64,000 nucleotides of DNA from Heliopora coerulea (GCA_030142905.1 JASJOG010000260.1:124001-188000); one strand, 5' to 3'; counted from the stretch's first letter, positions 29,301 through 42,025 are shown. The notes: generated by a model from the letters alone, not told the origin. Numbers and translations: made by a program.

Positions 29301-31956
29301 ACATAATATTTACTAAAAAGAAATGGATTACTGAAGAACCTGGAATAACCCAAGGGGAAGTAAAAATACCAGGTAGCATGACATGAAAACGTAAACTCAG
29401 TCTGTTATAACAAATTTCACTTCAGAAAGGTGACTAATATTTCCTGCAATCTAAATTGACCCTGGAACTCAATCAGAAGAATGGACGTGCATGCCACAAA
29501 CAACTCGCCTTCCCCCTTGCCTGGATCGAGATTGACTAATGAGCGTGGTGGGGGGGTGGGGTGGGGTGGGGTGAATCGCGTGTCGTAGCTGGTGCATCAT
29601 GCCTCGCTCCTGTTTACCATCAGTCACGACGCACAACCCACGAAGTACGACGGACGAGACAAGAAGTTCCACGTAAGACGAAGAACACACGCTCCTCGCA
29701 CACAATGCACTAGGCACAATGCACGAGGCACAAGCCACGATGCACGGCACGCCTTCGTACGACGTCCAATGCGTGACCCACTACGTACGGCAAACGACGC
29801 AAAACCTGCGATGTCGGGCACACAACCCACACTTTACGACATCCGACGCTCAATCCACGATGCTCGACGAAACACCTTCCGACGTCGGATGCACACGTCA
29901 CGATACACACTATGCACGATGCAGTCTTCCACGTCACTTAGTCATTCTCGTTTGTGTCCCAGCATGGCACTCTACCGTATTGATGTATACCAAAGGTATA
30001 AATTAAAGCACTTACTCTGGGAGCAAACTTTGCCATCAAGATATGACTTTCATTGTATTGGTTCCGTTTTCTAGTATCTTTTATAAAATAGAAAATAGAA
30101 CTGATTTATGTATTGAAATAAACTTAAGACACTCTAAGCAATCTAAATCTTTCAACATGAGATCAAATACCCAATACCAACTGCTGGATCAGGATTTGAA
30201 CACATCAGTTCAAAGGTGGCAGGTAGTGGCTGGAATGACTGAACGACCATGTGAAACTGCAGTATTCAGCAATACCTCAATTAATAAAGGGGGAAATTTA
30301 GAGGAACAAACTCTATTTCAACGTGCAGTCATGCTACCATAAGAATGAATTATACTAGAAGGCACTATGTAAACTGGAAAAAAACTTAGTTAAAATTATG
30401 CAATCAGTAATATGATGGAACTTGATGGCACACTCTTAAATCCATTCACCCTACGTTGGCCAGAAATAGTCTTTCATTATTTCATTTAGTATGCCACATG
30501 ACCATAATTGTCAAAGGGAGACTCTGACAGTGGTCAGTTTAGCCAGTCGTTTGCTTATCTTATTTCTCTATTCAAATAGCAACTTCTCTGCATGCCAAAG
30601 ATATGATTTGTACACTCTAAAATACTTGTCTTTTTCAGAGCAAACTTTAAGTAAATTTAGGAACTAGGCAAAATGATAATGTAAATTTTTGTTTCCATTA
30701 TAATTTGACCTGTAATTCAAGTATACAATCAATTCTATTTATATAGGGCTTATAAATGTCATGATAATTAATAACTGGTTACATAGGAGCAATCATCAGA
30801 ATCTATTGTGATGTATTTGGGCAACTTATTGTAAACGATGAACTATGAAATTGCCATTAGGTTCTCTTTTCAAACCTTGGTAGATGACATACATTTTTAA
30901 GATGCAAAATTGAAAATTCATTAATTACAAGTCAGTTTTACTCATGAAATTTTTCATTTTTGGAGTGAATTAGGTACTTCACTTATGAAATCTATGAATT
31001 GGGGTGGGAAATTCTTCACTTTCTCGTTTTCTCATGCAAATTTTAGGGGTAAACTGAAGTTTGTTTCATTTTTATTTATTCTCAATGAAGAAAAGAAATT
31101 ATTACAGTAAATAAACCATGCTATAACGTCCAAGTTTTTAAGATTAGTAAATATTATGGCCATAACACAAAGTTCTAAGGACTATCACGTCTAAATCACT
31201 TGAAGATTTTTTACATCTGTTAAGCAGTGAACATAATTGCACAAATATTTCATATTTACCAAGAAGTAATAAATAGTTGGGATCACAAAGTCTTGCATAG
31301 TTGATATCTGTCTAAAAACAGAAATGGATGCAGGAAATTCCTAGTAACTACAATATTAAAACATATGGGAATTAAAAACTGAAGTAGACAATTTCCGTCA
31401 CATTTGTTACGAACGAGATTGTGTATTCCTCCTGTCGGGCATAAGATAAGTTGAAACAGTTCAGAAAGGTTTAACAGTAACATTAAAGTTAAGTCAAAGC
31501 ATTGTCGTGATCAGTTTCGTTTTGTTTTATAGCTCAAAATATTGGGTTTACAAATTGTTGTGCGTAGGATTATGTTTCGTGCCCCAGTTGTAATACATTC
31601 TACACCGTTTCTGGATGAAATATTTGGAAACCTGTGAGCGAACTACTGTTGTTATAACCTTTCAAGTAATAGTCTAGCCAGAATAAAGCCTACAAGGGTA
31701 AAAATTCCATCCTTTAATGGAGGAATACTCTTCCATTTCGATTAACACTTCACCAACGAATTAGCCGTGGTTGAGGCTGTAATTTTACAACACAGAAACA
31801 CGCTTTGAAAAGATGTTCTGTTGTCAAAAAATGAGTAAAGCTGAAGAAACCCCATCTCTTCTACGATAACAGTTAAACTATACATGCCTGGTTTAAAATG
31901 TTGAAGATATTCGTGGAATCACATAAATAAAACCCAGTGCTGGATTCGGCGGCCAT
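26348..31956 (-). CDS. STYXL1: STYXL1 (MK-STYX) pseudophosphatase, complete 10-exon CDS
   Basis: Catalytically inactive relative of MAP-kinase phosphatases: N-terminal rhodanese/CH2-like domain followed by a dual-specificity-phosphatase fold. Exons on minus: 31956-31884, 31307-31260, 30077-30016, 29258-29159, 28747-28676, 28242-28175, 28054-27909, 27463-27348, 27050-26935, 26479-26348; 933 nt, 310 aa (human 313). Matches along human STYXL1: ILNQ, RLCDPNYL, YNESH, CIVYDG, IKGGFEEFSALYPFLRTQK, YPIEI, KVKAHVNV, IPVEDS, ISRS, HVKRCKRNMQPNRTF, and the end VTDINEPEY. At the P-loop the HC of active enzymes reads CS: C242-S243, with R249 kept, so the nucleophile is Ser and the fold is predicted inactive, as in human (FS). 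The start sits in exon 1 (MAAESSTGFYL) within a GCCGCCATCTTG-like promoter motif. Splice phases all agree; the ends of exon 2 are the least certain. Confidence 0.93.
28341..28435. repeat. 43-bp-arm hairpin in STYXL1 intron
   Basis: The left arm 28341-28383 (ATTAGCGCTGCTCTAAGTGA inside) and the right arm 28393-28435 are near-perfect complements with a loop of about 9 nt. It resembles a short MITE. Confidence 0.75.
28935..29060 (-). repeat. dispersed repeat with TCCGATATATCGGA palindrome, copy A
   Basis: On the minus strand: CCCTTCAACGCTCA, then TCCGATATATCGGA (29012-29025), then a GAGAACAAAGCAAAAACAAA tail. The same order of blocks occurs at 61.35-61.44 kb on the plus strand. Confidence 0.7.
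29547..29572 (+). other. G-quadruplex candidate
   Basis: Plus-strand run with four or more G tracts of 4-7 separated by single T (GGGGTGGGGTGGGG core). It is antisense to STYXL1, in the intron between exons 3 and 4. Confidence 0.75.
29590..29935. repeat. cryptic CACGA/GCAC-type simple-sequence tract
   Basis: Degenerate array of short CACGA, GCACGA, ACGAC and ACACA words, GC-richer than its surroundings, directly following the G-quadruplex run. ORFs of up to 160 codons on both strands come from the low complexity. Confidence 0.6.
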
Positions 31957-33273
31957 CTTGTTTTCGTCAAAGTTGCCATGGTTTCATCGAAAAGTTTATC
32001 CAAAAAAAAACCAGAGAAAAAATGCCGACAAAATGGTCACCAGGGGGAAATATGAACCAAATACCGCAAAGCATCATTATGGACGCACAGCCTCGATTTC
32101 ATCGTTTTGATTGCTGTTCAGCATTACTCTGTTGCGAGCTGTACAGCACGTATAAACAAGACATTGTACACCTTGACAGAGTGGCATCAAGTGGTTGGTA
32201 CACGTCTTTTTGAATATTTCCCATGGTCGTTTTTTTAGAGGGATTGCTTTATTTTTCAAAAAATAATATTTTTAACAAAAATATCATCATCTCAGCGGTA
32301 GGAACGAAGAGCTACATTCCATGCAAAAATATTTACAGGTAATACTTCCTGAAAAGATTTCTGATGTCGTAGTTATTATATAATATTAATGACAATAAAT
32401 ATTCTCATATATATCTATATCTATCTATACATACACATATATATTTATATGTCTTAGCGTCTTTCCAGCTACCAGTTAGCTATCAACAGGTGGACAATCT
32501 GGAGTAGATTAATCCAATCACCTGCGAGATTTGGATCGCATATGTCTTAGTAAAGGATGTGACAAGGAAATGGCCATATATCCATCCTCATATTGGCTAC
32601 GGATGAAAGGGAAGTCACGTCCGCGCAGACAAATAATACTTGATACTTTCCCGGAAAAGGCGGACTTCCCTCAGGATAAGTTCCTGTTATTTCATGAATG
32701 TATGAAGCACATTCGGCAGTATCACATAACAGGCCGAAAAGGCCATCTCTAACAGTGCTACACAATGTTTGAGGAAGTTGATCGTCCCAGGTTCAAACTA
32801 TTTACTTTAGTGCTACACAATGTCGAACGAGTATGTTCAAACAGATTGAACGTGGATTTGAGGGACAACATTGGTCGCCAACGTAGCCAATAGGAGTTTA
32901 CATACGTGGCCATTTCCGCAATGACCTGGGACGGATGGTCTGGTTTTCTTTACCCCGAGGCTGGCCATGAGTTGATCATGTCGTCTCTGAAGTCTTTTTC
33001 TCCTAGTTTTTCCTACGGAACCATCTAAAAGTCATTCAAGTTCACAACGATGACATATAATGTTCTTGAGATTTTGCCGCAGCTGGAGTTCCATTGCTGC
33101 CCACGCGCATTGGAAGAAGAGTGCCATTATGCCCGTTTGCATTTTCTTCTTGACTGGGTTCTTCTGAGAATAAAAAAGGGAAGACTATTGAGACCTCTAG
33201 AGTACAATTTCGCTTTTAGTGTTTTCTTTGAGGCCTAATAAAACAAACGTTAGAAACAGTTCTGAATTACGAC
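31957..33273. other. STYXL1 5' flank and downstream flank of PDGF/VEGF-like gene 1
   Basis: No exon recognised. It holds an ATATCT/CTAT microsatellite (about 32401-32450) and a 15-bp direct repeat AGTGCTACACAATGT at 32754-32768 and 32809-32823. Confidence 0.5.
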
Positions 33274-36200
33274 CTACTTTTCTTTTAGTACAATATTTAG
33301 AGCTGAAGATCTGTTATTTGAGCTAATAGAATGTCCAACTGGTTTTCCTAATTATGAAATGTACTTGACTGTTATTGTATACAAACCATGATGTAAATCA
33401 ATGAAAGAACGCACATTTGTTCCACGAAAAACTCGTGTTCAGAAAGTCTGGTAATCCTTTAATACTTCGAGAAAAATATTAATCGATCACACAAATTATA
33501 AAAGAGCAAGTTTCTCACAGGAAAATACGAACCTTGCTTTATAAAGTAACACCTTCTTTCTGGCATTCGTTACCTTGTGTGTTTCTTACGTTAGCCTATT
33601 ACAAATATAGCATTTTTTAATTGACCCGAAAGCTTTTGTTTCCTCAAATATAGTCTGTCATTTTAAGAATTTTGCATGATGGCGTTTCTGAATCACCAGT
33701 GGCTTAATTATTTTGTCTACCAAAAAGTCATCTCCAGATTTAGCCGAGGATTTTGAAATACTAAGAAACTTACCAGGCCTACTGGGAGAGTACTTGTATT
33801 TGATGTAATACACAAAGCCAAAGATAAAGAAAAGGACAACGAATTCTCCAACCATCAACGCCGCAATTAACTTCCCTTGGCTGTTATCCGAGCCTGCAGA
33901 TGGAAAATGAACAGTTAATATAACACATTGAATAATGAACTTAATATTGCCCAATATTTAAAAAATGCGTAAAAAACGCGTGATCATAAAGATAAGGGAA
34001 GAACAAAATACAAATCAACGAGACACGAGATCAAAAACTGGAATCGTCACGCAAGGGAAGATTACATCTGAAAACAAGAATAAGAACTTAAGGACTTAAA
34101 GCCAAGACCAAACGCGTAAGACGGAAACAGAACCTCAAAATAAGTACCAAGCTTAATACCACAAGTCATGAAAAGATTTGAATTCAACAAGCAGGAGCAA
34201 TTACACTTAAAGCACTCTTTCTCGTAAGCCTGAGCTTGTGCATCGGGTTTTGTTCGTATTCGAAACAAACATTCCTGGGTATAAAAAATATACCATCCAA
34301 TATGACTGATCTCTCAAGTGGGGTGTTAGTGGCACAGTGATAGAGAATATGTCTCTCACTTCTGTGACTAGTTTTCAATTCCGGCTCTGAGTAACACTAG
34401 ATCTACGAGGGGTCGCCCTTACTCAACCTCCAGGGAGAATAACTTTGCTAGTTGATAGGGTTTTCCAGCATGAAAAAGACGCATTGAAATTCACAGTTAG
34501 GTCTAGCCTGAAGAAGACCAACACAATACGTTTTTTGACAACTCTAGCTTTAAAGAAAGGCAAGCTCACTATATCTCCATTAATGATCTATCATTTAATA
34601 TCAGAAGGTCCAAAGAAACCAAACCTAACCGCATTATCCTGACCTGATGTGATTGGATTGGTGGTACGAGACACTTAGCTTAAGGGCACCGTGAAGGTCG
34701 TTTACAAAGCAAGGACCGATCGTGGGTGGATATGGATTTCCTAGCAGAAAGGTTGGCCAATGACCCAAGTGATTTTGGGAGCCTATCCCCACAACCAGCA
34801 ACTTTTCGTAAGCTGTTCTCTCATGTTCAAGTAACTTTATACTCATTTCACACTAATAGGTAGTGTTCCACACATTAAGAAAACGAATGACTACAAGTTA
34901 GAGGTAGTAAAAAGGTGCTAAAGGTGGTAATCTAAGACAAACTCTTTCCTCACTACTGTACCTTTACGTCCTTCCACAGTTAGTGCGTTTCTCCTGCATT
35001 TGCATGTGTCTTCATCATAAGTATAACCAGGTCCAATTTTTGTACAATCACGTTTTTTCTTGCAGATCAATTTACACTGATCTCGGTCCAACCTCTTAAT
35101 TTCAAGATAAAGAAATATTGTTAATATACTTCTTAAGGTGTGCGTCAGGGGGAGAGGAGGACTGAAGGATGAACTGAAAGACAGGACGACAGACCGACGA
35201 ACTGATGGTCACACTGATGTATTGCTCGATTGTGTGCCGGTAACCTTTTCAAAAAAACTTACCAAGAAGCTCATCCAGTCGCAGTACCACAACGACGATC
35301 GGAAGAGAGCTTAAGCAAGCGTTGATGGGACCACTAAAATATCTAGATTCCGATCTTACTACCACTACTACTACGATTATTATCATCATCATTATCATCA
35401 TCGTTATCATCATCACCACCACCATCATCATCATCATCATCGTCATCATCATCATTATCACCGCCATCATCATCATTGTCATTATCATTATCGTCACCAT
35501 TACCATCATCATCATCATCATCACTATCATCATCATCGTCATTGTTTTCATCGATCTGGATGTTTTTGTTGTTGTCAATTCTGTTGTGGCTGATGTAGGT
35601 AGTGTTAATGTTGTTCTTGTTCTTAGATGGCGTCCATCGTAATTTTGAGAATTTCCACGACATGATTATATATTAATCATTTGACCAAAAATATCTACAT
35701 ACCCGAGGCAATCCCGAGTAAGCCTCAGCTGCATTCATCTTATTCTCAGCTCTTATTTCTCAATTTCTGATTCTTTAATCCTTTAATCCTTCTTCATCGT
35801 TTTACTATTATTATTATTACTACTAGCCTTATCCTGGTTTACTTATCTTCATTTCCTTATCCCGACACTTTCGTGAATTATATTATATTCGTGTGAGAAT
35901 CTCAAACGTAAACACAACTTACTTTCCGTCCCCGTGGATTGGGCGCTTGCAGGCTACACTCACATTTACAGCTCTGAGCATTCCAACTATACGAAGCACA
36001 AACAGAGGAAAGGAACAAAATCAGTGACAGCCATGGACACCTCTGTTAAAATTAATGCAACGAATAAAATGTATTTGACGTAGCGCAGTTCGTGGAAACT
36101 CAATGTTAATTGATCCAGGGCCAAGTTTTGGTCACACAGACGTATGGGATTTCCCGTGCCGTTCACGTTGGAATTGATCTGACTTGGATCAATCTGAGAG

Positions 36201-38743
36201 CTACGTGAGGTTAATCCCAGCTTTCGTTGAACAAGGACATCATGGCGTTGGTTCTCACTCAATAAATTGAGTATATGTTTGCACATGGTAAAAGCTGTAA
36301 AGCACTCGAATTTGATCTTATGGTCCACTTGCCAAGCAAACGATTTACCACAACCTTCTCGACTTGACTTGAAAGCAACATGCTTTACACGCGTTAACTG
36401 GCCTTTCAGAATTTCATTATGTCTTACGCAAGACGATTTTCTTCAAGTAAGACGAGATAACTTGGGATTAACAGGTTAATACCTATGTCCATGAACCTCA
36501 GACCCCGAGAGCTAGCCGTCCAAAATTTTACTCTGGTTAACTGTCAATGTTGTTTAGCAGTGGGAGATGTCTGGGGGTTAATAGGTTAACTACAGATCTG
36601 AAAAATTTCTGTGACAAAACATCCTTAATAAGAAGACCATTACGACTACCTTTCAAAAACGTGTCAAGAATTATCTATTCACCTGAAATCCGTTGGACAA
36701 CCTTTGGGAGCTTCATTGAATTTACACTTGCCGCATTTACATTCTTTCTCGTTTCGCTCAAAAAGTTCCGCTTTGCAGTCTTCGTGGTAAACACACTCTC
36801 CCTTGCAGCTAGTGTCGTTCTTCATGTAGACACGTTTTGACACAAAGCCATCGACGTTAACGGCGACCGTGTTTGTCGTGTTGCTTACACATTTTCTGGT
36901 TGACGGGCTATGGAAGTCGACAGAGCCTTGGCAACGGTAAAGTGTGACGAAGTACGGCAGTCCTTCTTCTTTGACTGGGACTACACTTGGAACAGGATAG
37001 CATTTGACATTATGGCTTCTGTTGAGCTCATCTAGTAGGGGAACAAAAGTAAAACGTTGTTTCATTCAAGAAAGATACTTCAAGAAAAAGATTAAAGCAA
37101 ATACACCTTGACGGGAATCGAAACTAGTCTTACTGAGTGAAGCACAATTACAAGTTTGAAAACTTACAGATTTGTTTTGCTACCCACTGACTGATATTAC
37201 AATATTTTGTCAATGCCCTTGAGCACAACGGCCGACACAAGCCTAACTATACTTGAGGTGAGCCTTGCCATCAATTTGCCTTCTACGAGAATGGGAATTT
37301 CGCGAAGCTCTCGTTTCTTACATCAACCTCGCCAACTCGAGTAAGTTGTAGGTTCTCTTCAAGCAATTTTCGCACTGGCCAACTCCAATTAAATCAAACT
37401 CGTTGCACCAATGCGCGATGATGAAGAATGTCGCGAATAAAGAACTTCAGATAAGCTCTTGATAAAGCCGCATAATTCTGGGGAGGAAATTAACGTTGTT
37501 TTTTAACGTGTGTAGCTTAGTACAATACACCGTTCCTTTATGGAGATCAAATAAACGTTCTGGATTATGATAGAAACAGAAATAACATTCTCGAACATGA
37601 TACGAAGTTTTGCAACAGAAAGTGTTCAAGTCTCGACCCTGATATTGCGTGTCTCGTAGGACATGCACAAGCAATCACAAAGTACTTTATTTGTGCGGAA
37701 ACGGATATGACAGCATATGGAGTGAAGTAGACTGGTGAATTACACGGAATTCAACCACTGACACACGTTGCCCTGATCCTCCTGCCTCAATTGACCGACA
37801 TTGTCTTGTTCGTTGAGTTACCAGTCAATCGTTCTCGCAATATAGAGAGAATAAGAATGGGATAAAGTAGAATTTGTTTGAGATTTTAAATCTTAAGGCG
37901 GCTTTTTAGTGAAATGTTCTGAAGTATGCAAATCTAATATTGAGCCATTTTTGACATTCCAAAGTATCACTAAGCGTTGTAAAGCGCTCAAACAGTTTTT
38001 TCCTCACGACTTCCTCAACGTTTGAACTCGTGGCCAATTAGACGTACGTACTGGAAAGCTTGGGTGATACAGGAACTATCCTTTTGATTTCAAATCCTGG
38101 GAGTGTTTCGCAATATCAAGTTAAAACACTGAACACCATTTAAAGGCCGCTAGTAAGTGTACACAGTCCCGATATCACCCGCTGAGCAAATTGGCGCATG
38201 AATTTGGGTTTTAAACAGACTGAATACAGAAGTTCAGCCTAAGAAGAATCGATACCAACTACCAACTATTATTAGATTGTTCCAGCGTGATTAATTACTG
38301 ACCATTTGAATGTTTTAAACCAGATTCGTAGGGCTCTATAGTAAGCCGATCATTTAACAAAGTACCAGATGGCTGACTCGCCTTCAGTAAAATAGTTTAA
38401 ATCTGATTTAGAAGAAATACGTTAATTTTCAAGTCAGGACTAGACGAAAACCGTTCAAAACATATCAACAGACGTAGAAACTGGAAGTCAAACTCCACAA
38501 TCAACATGCATGTATTTATTCCGAACTGGAGCAACACTTCAAAACAACGAACGCGTTACACCAGTTATACAACATAACTGGGCGATTCGTTTTTAAGACA
38601 ATGAACGAAGGAAAGGATTAAATGATCGCTAATTTACGTTAACTAACGAAATCTACAGGCGACAGCAGTGAGGCAGACTTACCAGACACAGATAAACCAG
38701 CATGAACCAGAAGAACTAAGCATACAATGGCGATTGAGAACAT
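33274..38743 (-). CDS. membrane-anchored PDGF/VEGF-like ligand 1
   Basis: Exons on minus: 38743-38683, 37031-36683, 35986-35923, 35094-34962, 33893-33774 and, tentatively, 33347-33274; 801 nt, 266 aa. Residues 1-20 are a signal peptide (MFSIAIVCLVLLVHAGLSVS). Exon 2 encodes a PDGF/VEGF-type domain: first Cys C31, FVTLYRC (C54), QGSV, RKCV, and NDTSCKGEC. Compared with VEGF-A, the two interchain cysteines and the C61/C104 knot pair are absent. CKCGKC and CKCEC motifs follow, then a Cys block ending DTCKC, like VEGF-C BR3P repeats. A transmembrane helix lies at about 211-233 (contains GE) with a short basic tail. Exon 6 starts GKPV, resembling GKQD in the sister gene, but the match is weak. If the donor at 33773 is not used, the frame reads on to a stop at 33658-33660. 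Receptor and function are unknown; a PDGF/VEGF receptor family kinase is the natural candidate. Confidence 0.8.
34326..34400 (+). repeat. possible tRNA-derived SINE head
   Basis: TGGCACAGTGATAGAG resembles an A box and TTTTCAATTCCGGC a degenerate B box, with TCTCTCACTT between them as in many tRNA-derived SINE heads. It lies in an intron of the PDGF/VEGF-like gene 1. It is too degenerate to be a working tRNA. Confidence 0.35.
35358..35545. repeat. (CAT/ATC)n trinucleotide microsatellite
   Basis: About 180 bp of imperfect ATC/CAT/TTA units, in an intron of PDGF/VEGF-like gene 1 between exons 3 and 4. Poly-Ile, poly-Met and poly-Asp ORFs on the two strands are artefacts. Confidence 0.9.
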
Positions 38744-38888
38744 CTTTGGTGAATGGATCAGTGTGTAAATAATCAGCCTTGATTGCTGCTGGAAGTCGTG
38801 GATTGCAAGTTAAAGGGATGTTAAAAAGTTGTAAAACGTTTCCTTCGGAGATGATGTTTGTTTGTAGTAAGGACGACAAAGTCAAGTT

Positions 38889-38898
38889 CCTTTTATCC
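38889..38898 (-). promoter_or_regulatory. TATA-like box of PDGF/VEGF-like gene 1
   Basis: Minus strand GGATAAAAGG about 150 bp upstream of the ATG at 38743. Position and sequence fit a TATA box if the 5' UTR is about 120 nt. Confidence 0.4.
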
Positions 38899-41800
38899 CG
38901 AAGTCTTCGGCTGTAAGTGTTCCGCTACTCCGCCAGGAAATGCTGTTAAGTCACACCCATATCAAATATCCAAGTTATCTCAAATTATACGCCCTCGAGA
39001 TTCACGACAACCAGTTTCCGGACGTTTCGTCAATTAAGGGTCAGGTCAGTCCCATTTTAACAACCAGCAGAGTTGCACTGTTATCGTGGGCGTCCCAGGC
39101 CATATCCTAGCACAAATGAGGATGCCATAAAGCTAAAATATTTACGAAAGGTCTCGCAAATAAAACAATTATCTTTGACAGAATTTTCTCGTGAAAATAA
39201 CCACTAAATTGTTTGACCAAGTATGCTGTCGAATGCCTTCCCACCGAGTTTACGAATTCTTTTCATTTGGACTCCTTCAAACATAGAAAGACTGTTTTGT
39301 AAACTGCACATTTTCTAGGGAACTCTTAGATATAGCGTGGTATCGAAAATGCGTTGGCCTACCTTCCGAGTTACCAAAAATAGAAATTGTATTTGTTTTA
39401 TGGTGGGTACTATCGAAACTTGTGTCTGGATCATCACTACGATTTGATCCTCTTCGTTGTCCTTCCATGGCAGTTAAACTCTTTCCAGTGAAGAGATTTC
39501 CTTCCAGTGGGAAGAAAATGTCTGGCGTAACCTACAGTAAATGTGTAGGATCCAATCGGTCCGTCCAGCAAGTGTTAATGATAAAGGTTTTAACCGTTTG
39601 TAGACCGGCAATGTCCTTCTACTAAATTAAGTCGTCTGGCATTGGCCAGAATAAAACCGTAAAACTGCAGAGTCCTGTCATCCCAGAAAGTGTTAACGAA
39701 ATACTTCTGGTACGTTAACCGAGACAATATGTACTTGCAATATATCTTATTATGAAATCCAATGGCAAAGGATTTTAGTCCTTTGTTTGGTAGAGTGTTC
39801 TCGAAGCCATTCTTACTCAACTCGATACGTTACCCGCACTCATAGTACAATAGTATTTTAACCTCTTCTTGTGATTGTCTCGTGTACACTCTAAGCGTGG
39901 GTGGCTGATGGTAATTTAAATGTTAACCAAGTGGCTAGAAGTGGTTAGAAGGGTTTCAAAAGTGAATAAAATATCCCGAGTTTATTCAAAATAGAAACTA
40001 ATATTGATGCATTCACAGGATAGTGTACCTAAATTCATACAATATTCAAGTTATCAAATGTACGTGAGTAATATACCAAGTCACTTCAAAATACCGAATA
40101 TGTAAATGCATAAAAGTCATTGTATGATCAATACTTCCTTTACATTTGCTTAGTACAAAAACCTCGGGAAGTCTTGTTATTTCACAAGTATCCCTCACTG
40201 ATCCCATGTTCAACATCGATTTATTTTGGTCGACAAAGATAAAACTCCCTTTCGCGGATTCAATATGCCAGTTTTAGGAAGTAAGTTAGTATATATCCAA
40301 TATAAAATGAAAAACGATAAACACGAATGACACGTGGGAAATTACCACACCTTGCAAAATAATGGAAAAATCGAAACTACGATTAAAGAATCAGGATTAC
40401 GCTGTTGACTCGGATATATTGCTGGAAAGTAAAGTCCCGTTAACGTTTATGCGTTTTTAAATGTATCTATCCATTTTCATTTGATCTAAAATGCATTAAA
40501 AGGTTTGTGTCCACAGGAGCATATTTATATCTCATTCGCTGTCCACACAAGAACCCTTAAAATAGTTTTCAAAAGTCTCCATTTTCGTTCATCCACACGA
40601 AAAACTATCGTTTTTGCAGCTTTCACTTTCGATGGCCTTTTCGAAAGCCTCTGCTTTCTATCGAAACAAATCCTCTAAGTCCCCATGTCGACGGATGGGC
40701 AAACCGGATAAAAAGGTTTGACTTTTCGTGCGGAAACGCATAGGCGTTGACGAAGCTTTTTTCTGTCCTAAGATTATCAAGTATACTGTTCAACTGCTTT
40801 AAAACTCGCAAATGGTTCAGTTTCTTTCCTTAGTTACGATGTTTTCCCGCAGTTCACTTTAAAATTTTACAAGTACTCTAAAGTGCCATGGTGAATACCT
40901 TTTCAATCAGTATTTAAGTGTAAGTCTTAAAATATGGCATCATCTTGTCTTCCTTGTGCTTAGATACGATTCGAGGCAAAGAGACCAAAGTTCATACAAA
41001 CGAGATTTCTCCCTTCATGATTCACCAACAAAATTTCCCTTCTCCAACCTGTCATAGTCACGACATCGAGGTTAAACCCCAATAATACTTTAAAACTTTC
41101 ATCGATGTTTTTGTATGTCACTTAAATTGCACTCAATACATAGATGAAGTGCTACAGTGACAGTTTAGTAGTTTGTCATACTGCGGATGTGAACCGAAGT
41201 AAGTTCTCATGCGTCCTATCATTCACTTTATGGAAGCGAAATTAAATGTTCCCGTTGACGCCTAACCGTTTCGAGTCGTCATCGACAACTACGCGAGGAT
41301 TGAATGAAAAACAATAATTTCATGGGTGTTGATGATTGTTTGATGGATTAAGCCTAGATGTAGTTCGGTGATTGATCTGGAGGCTGTAATGTTTGATTTA
41401 AGCAGCATACGTTATAATTTGATGTGGTAGCTTGCTTTCACAAGTGAAGCATAGTTCGTAATAAAAGATTTTCATTCGCAATTTCATTTTGTCGAGTTCC
41501 TTACAAACCTCAGGAGCAATAAGGCAAGTTACATGTTTGACACTCGGCGGATATGCAAGGGGATTCGTATATGACTGGTGAAAACTCGACAAGGAGAATG
41601 AAGCGGACTCTATGTTCCATGACCAGAATCAATGAGACTCTTCCATCGAAAGCAATAACCAGTTAAAATACTGGACTACAAATATGTCACACATGAAGAT
41701 AAATATTGTCTGAACGAACGTAGACTACTTGTCCAGCAAATATTTACTATCATTAATTCCTTGAATATCTGCATGGTAATAAGTATAAAACTAGTAAGAG

Positions 41801-41902
41801 AACTCATAAATTATTGCTTCAATCGGGTGCAAAATGCTTGAGACATTTATCAACTACTTGGTATTAATTTGCTTTCAGACATGAAAATGATCCTAAAAGG
41901 TT

Positions 41903-42025
41903 AACTTTTCCCCTCACTTCCCCTCCCCCCTGTATCAATGTTGATGTCCTGTGATGGCTGAGTGCTGGACATATCAAATTTATCTGCTTGACCAACATTG
42001 CTAGGGAGGGGGGAGGGAAGGAAAA
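41903..42025. repeat. C/G-rich imperfect hairpin
   Basis: TTTTCCCCTCACTTCCCC...CCCCCT faces GGGAGGGGGGAGGGAAGGAAAA, with CAATGTTG/CAACATTG further in. The fold spans about 120 bp. Confidence 0.5.

Noticed and set aside
29592..30074. 160-codon Arg/His-rich ORF
   Set aside because: Arises from the CACGA-type low-complexity tract and crosses a STYXL1 exon on the other strand.
32531..32765. Overlapping 72-73-codon ORFs on both strands
   Set aside because: Open on both strands, no homology recognised, next to a short direct repeat; treated as intergenic.
35249..35663. Poly-Met, poly-Ile and poly-Asp ORFs
   Set aside because: Translations of the CAT/ATC microsatellite in an intron.
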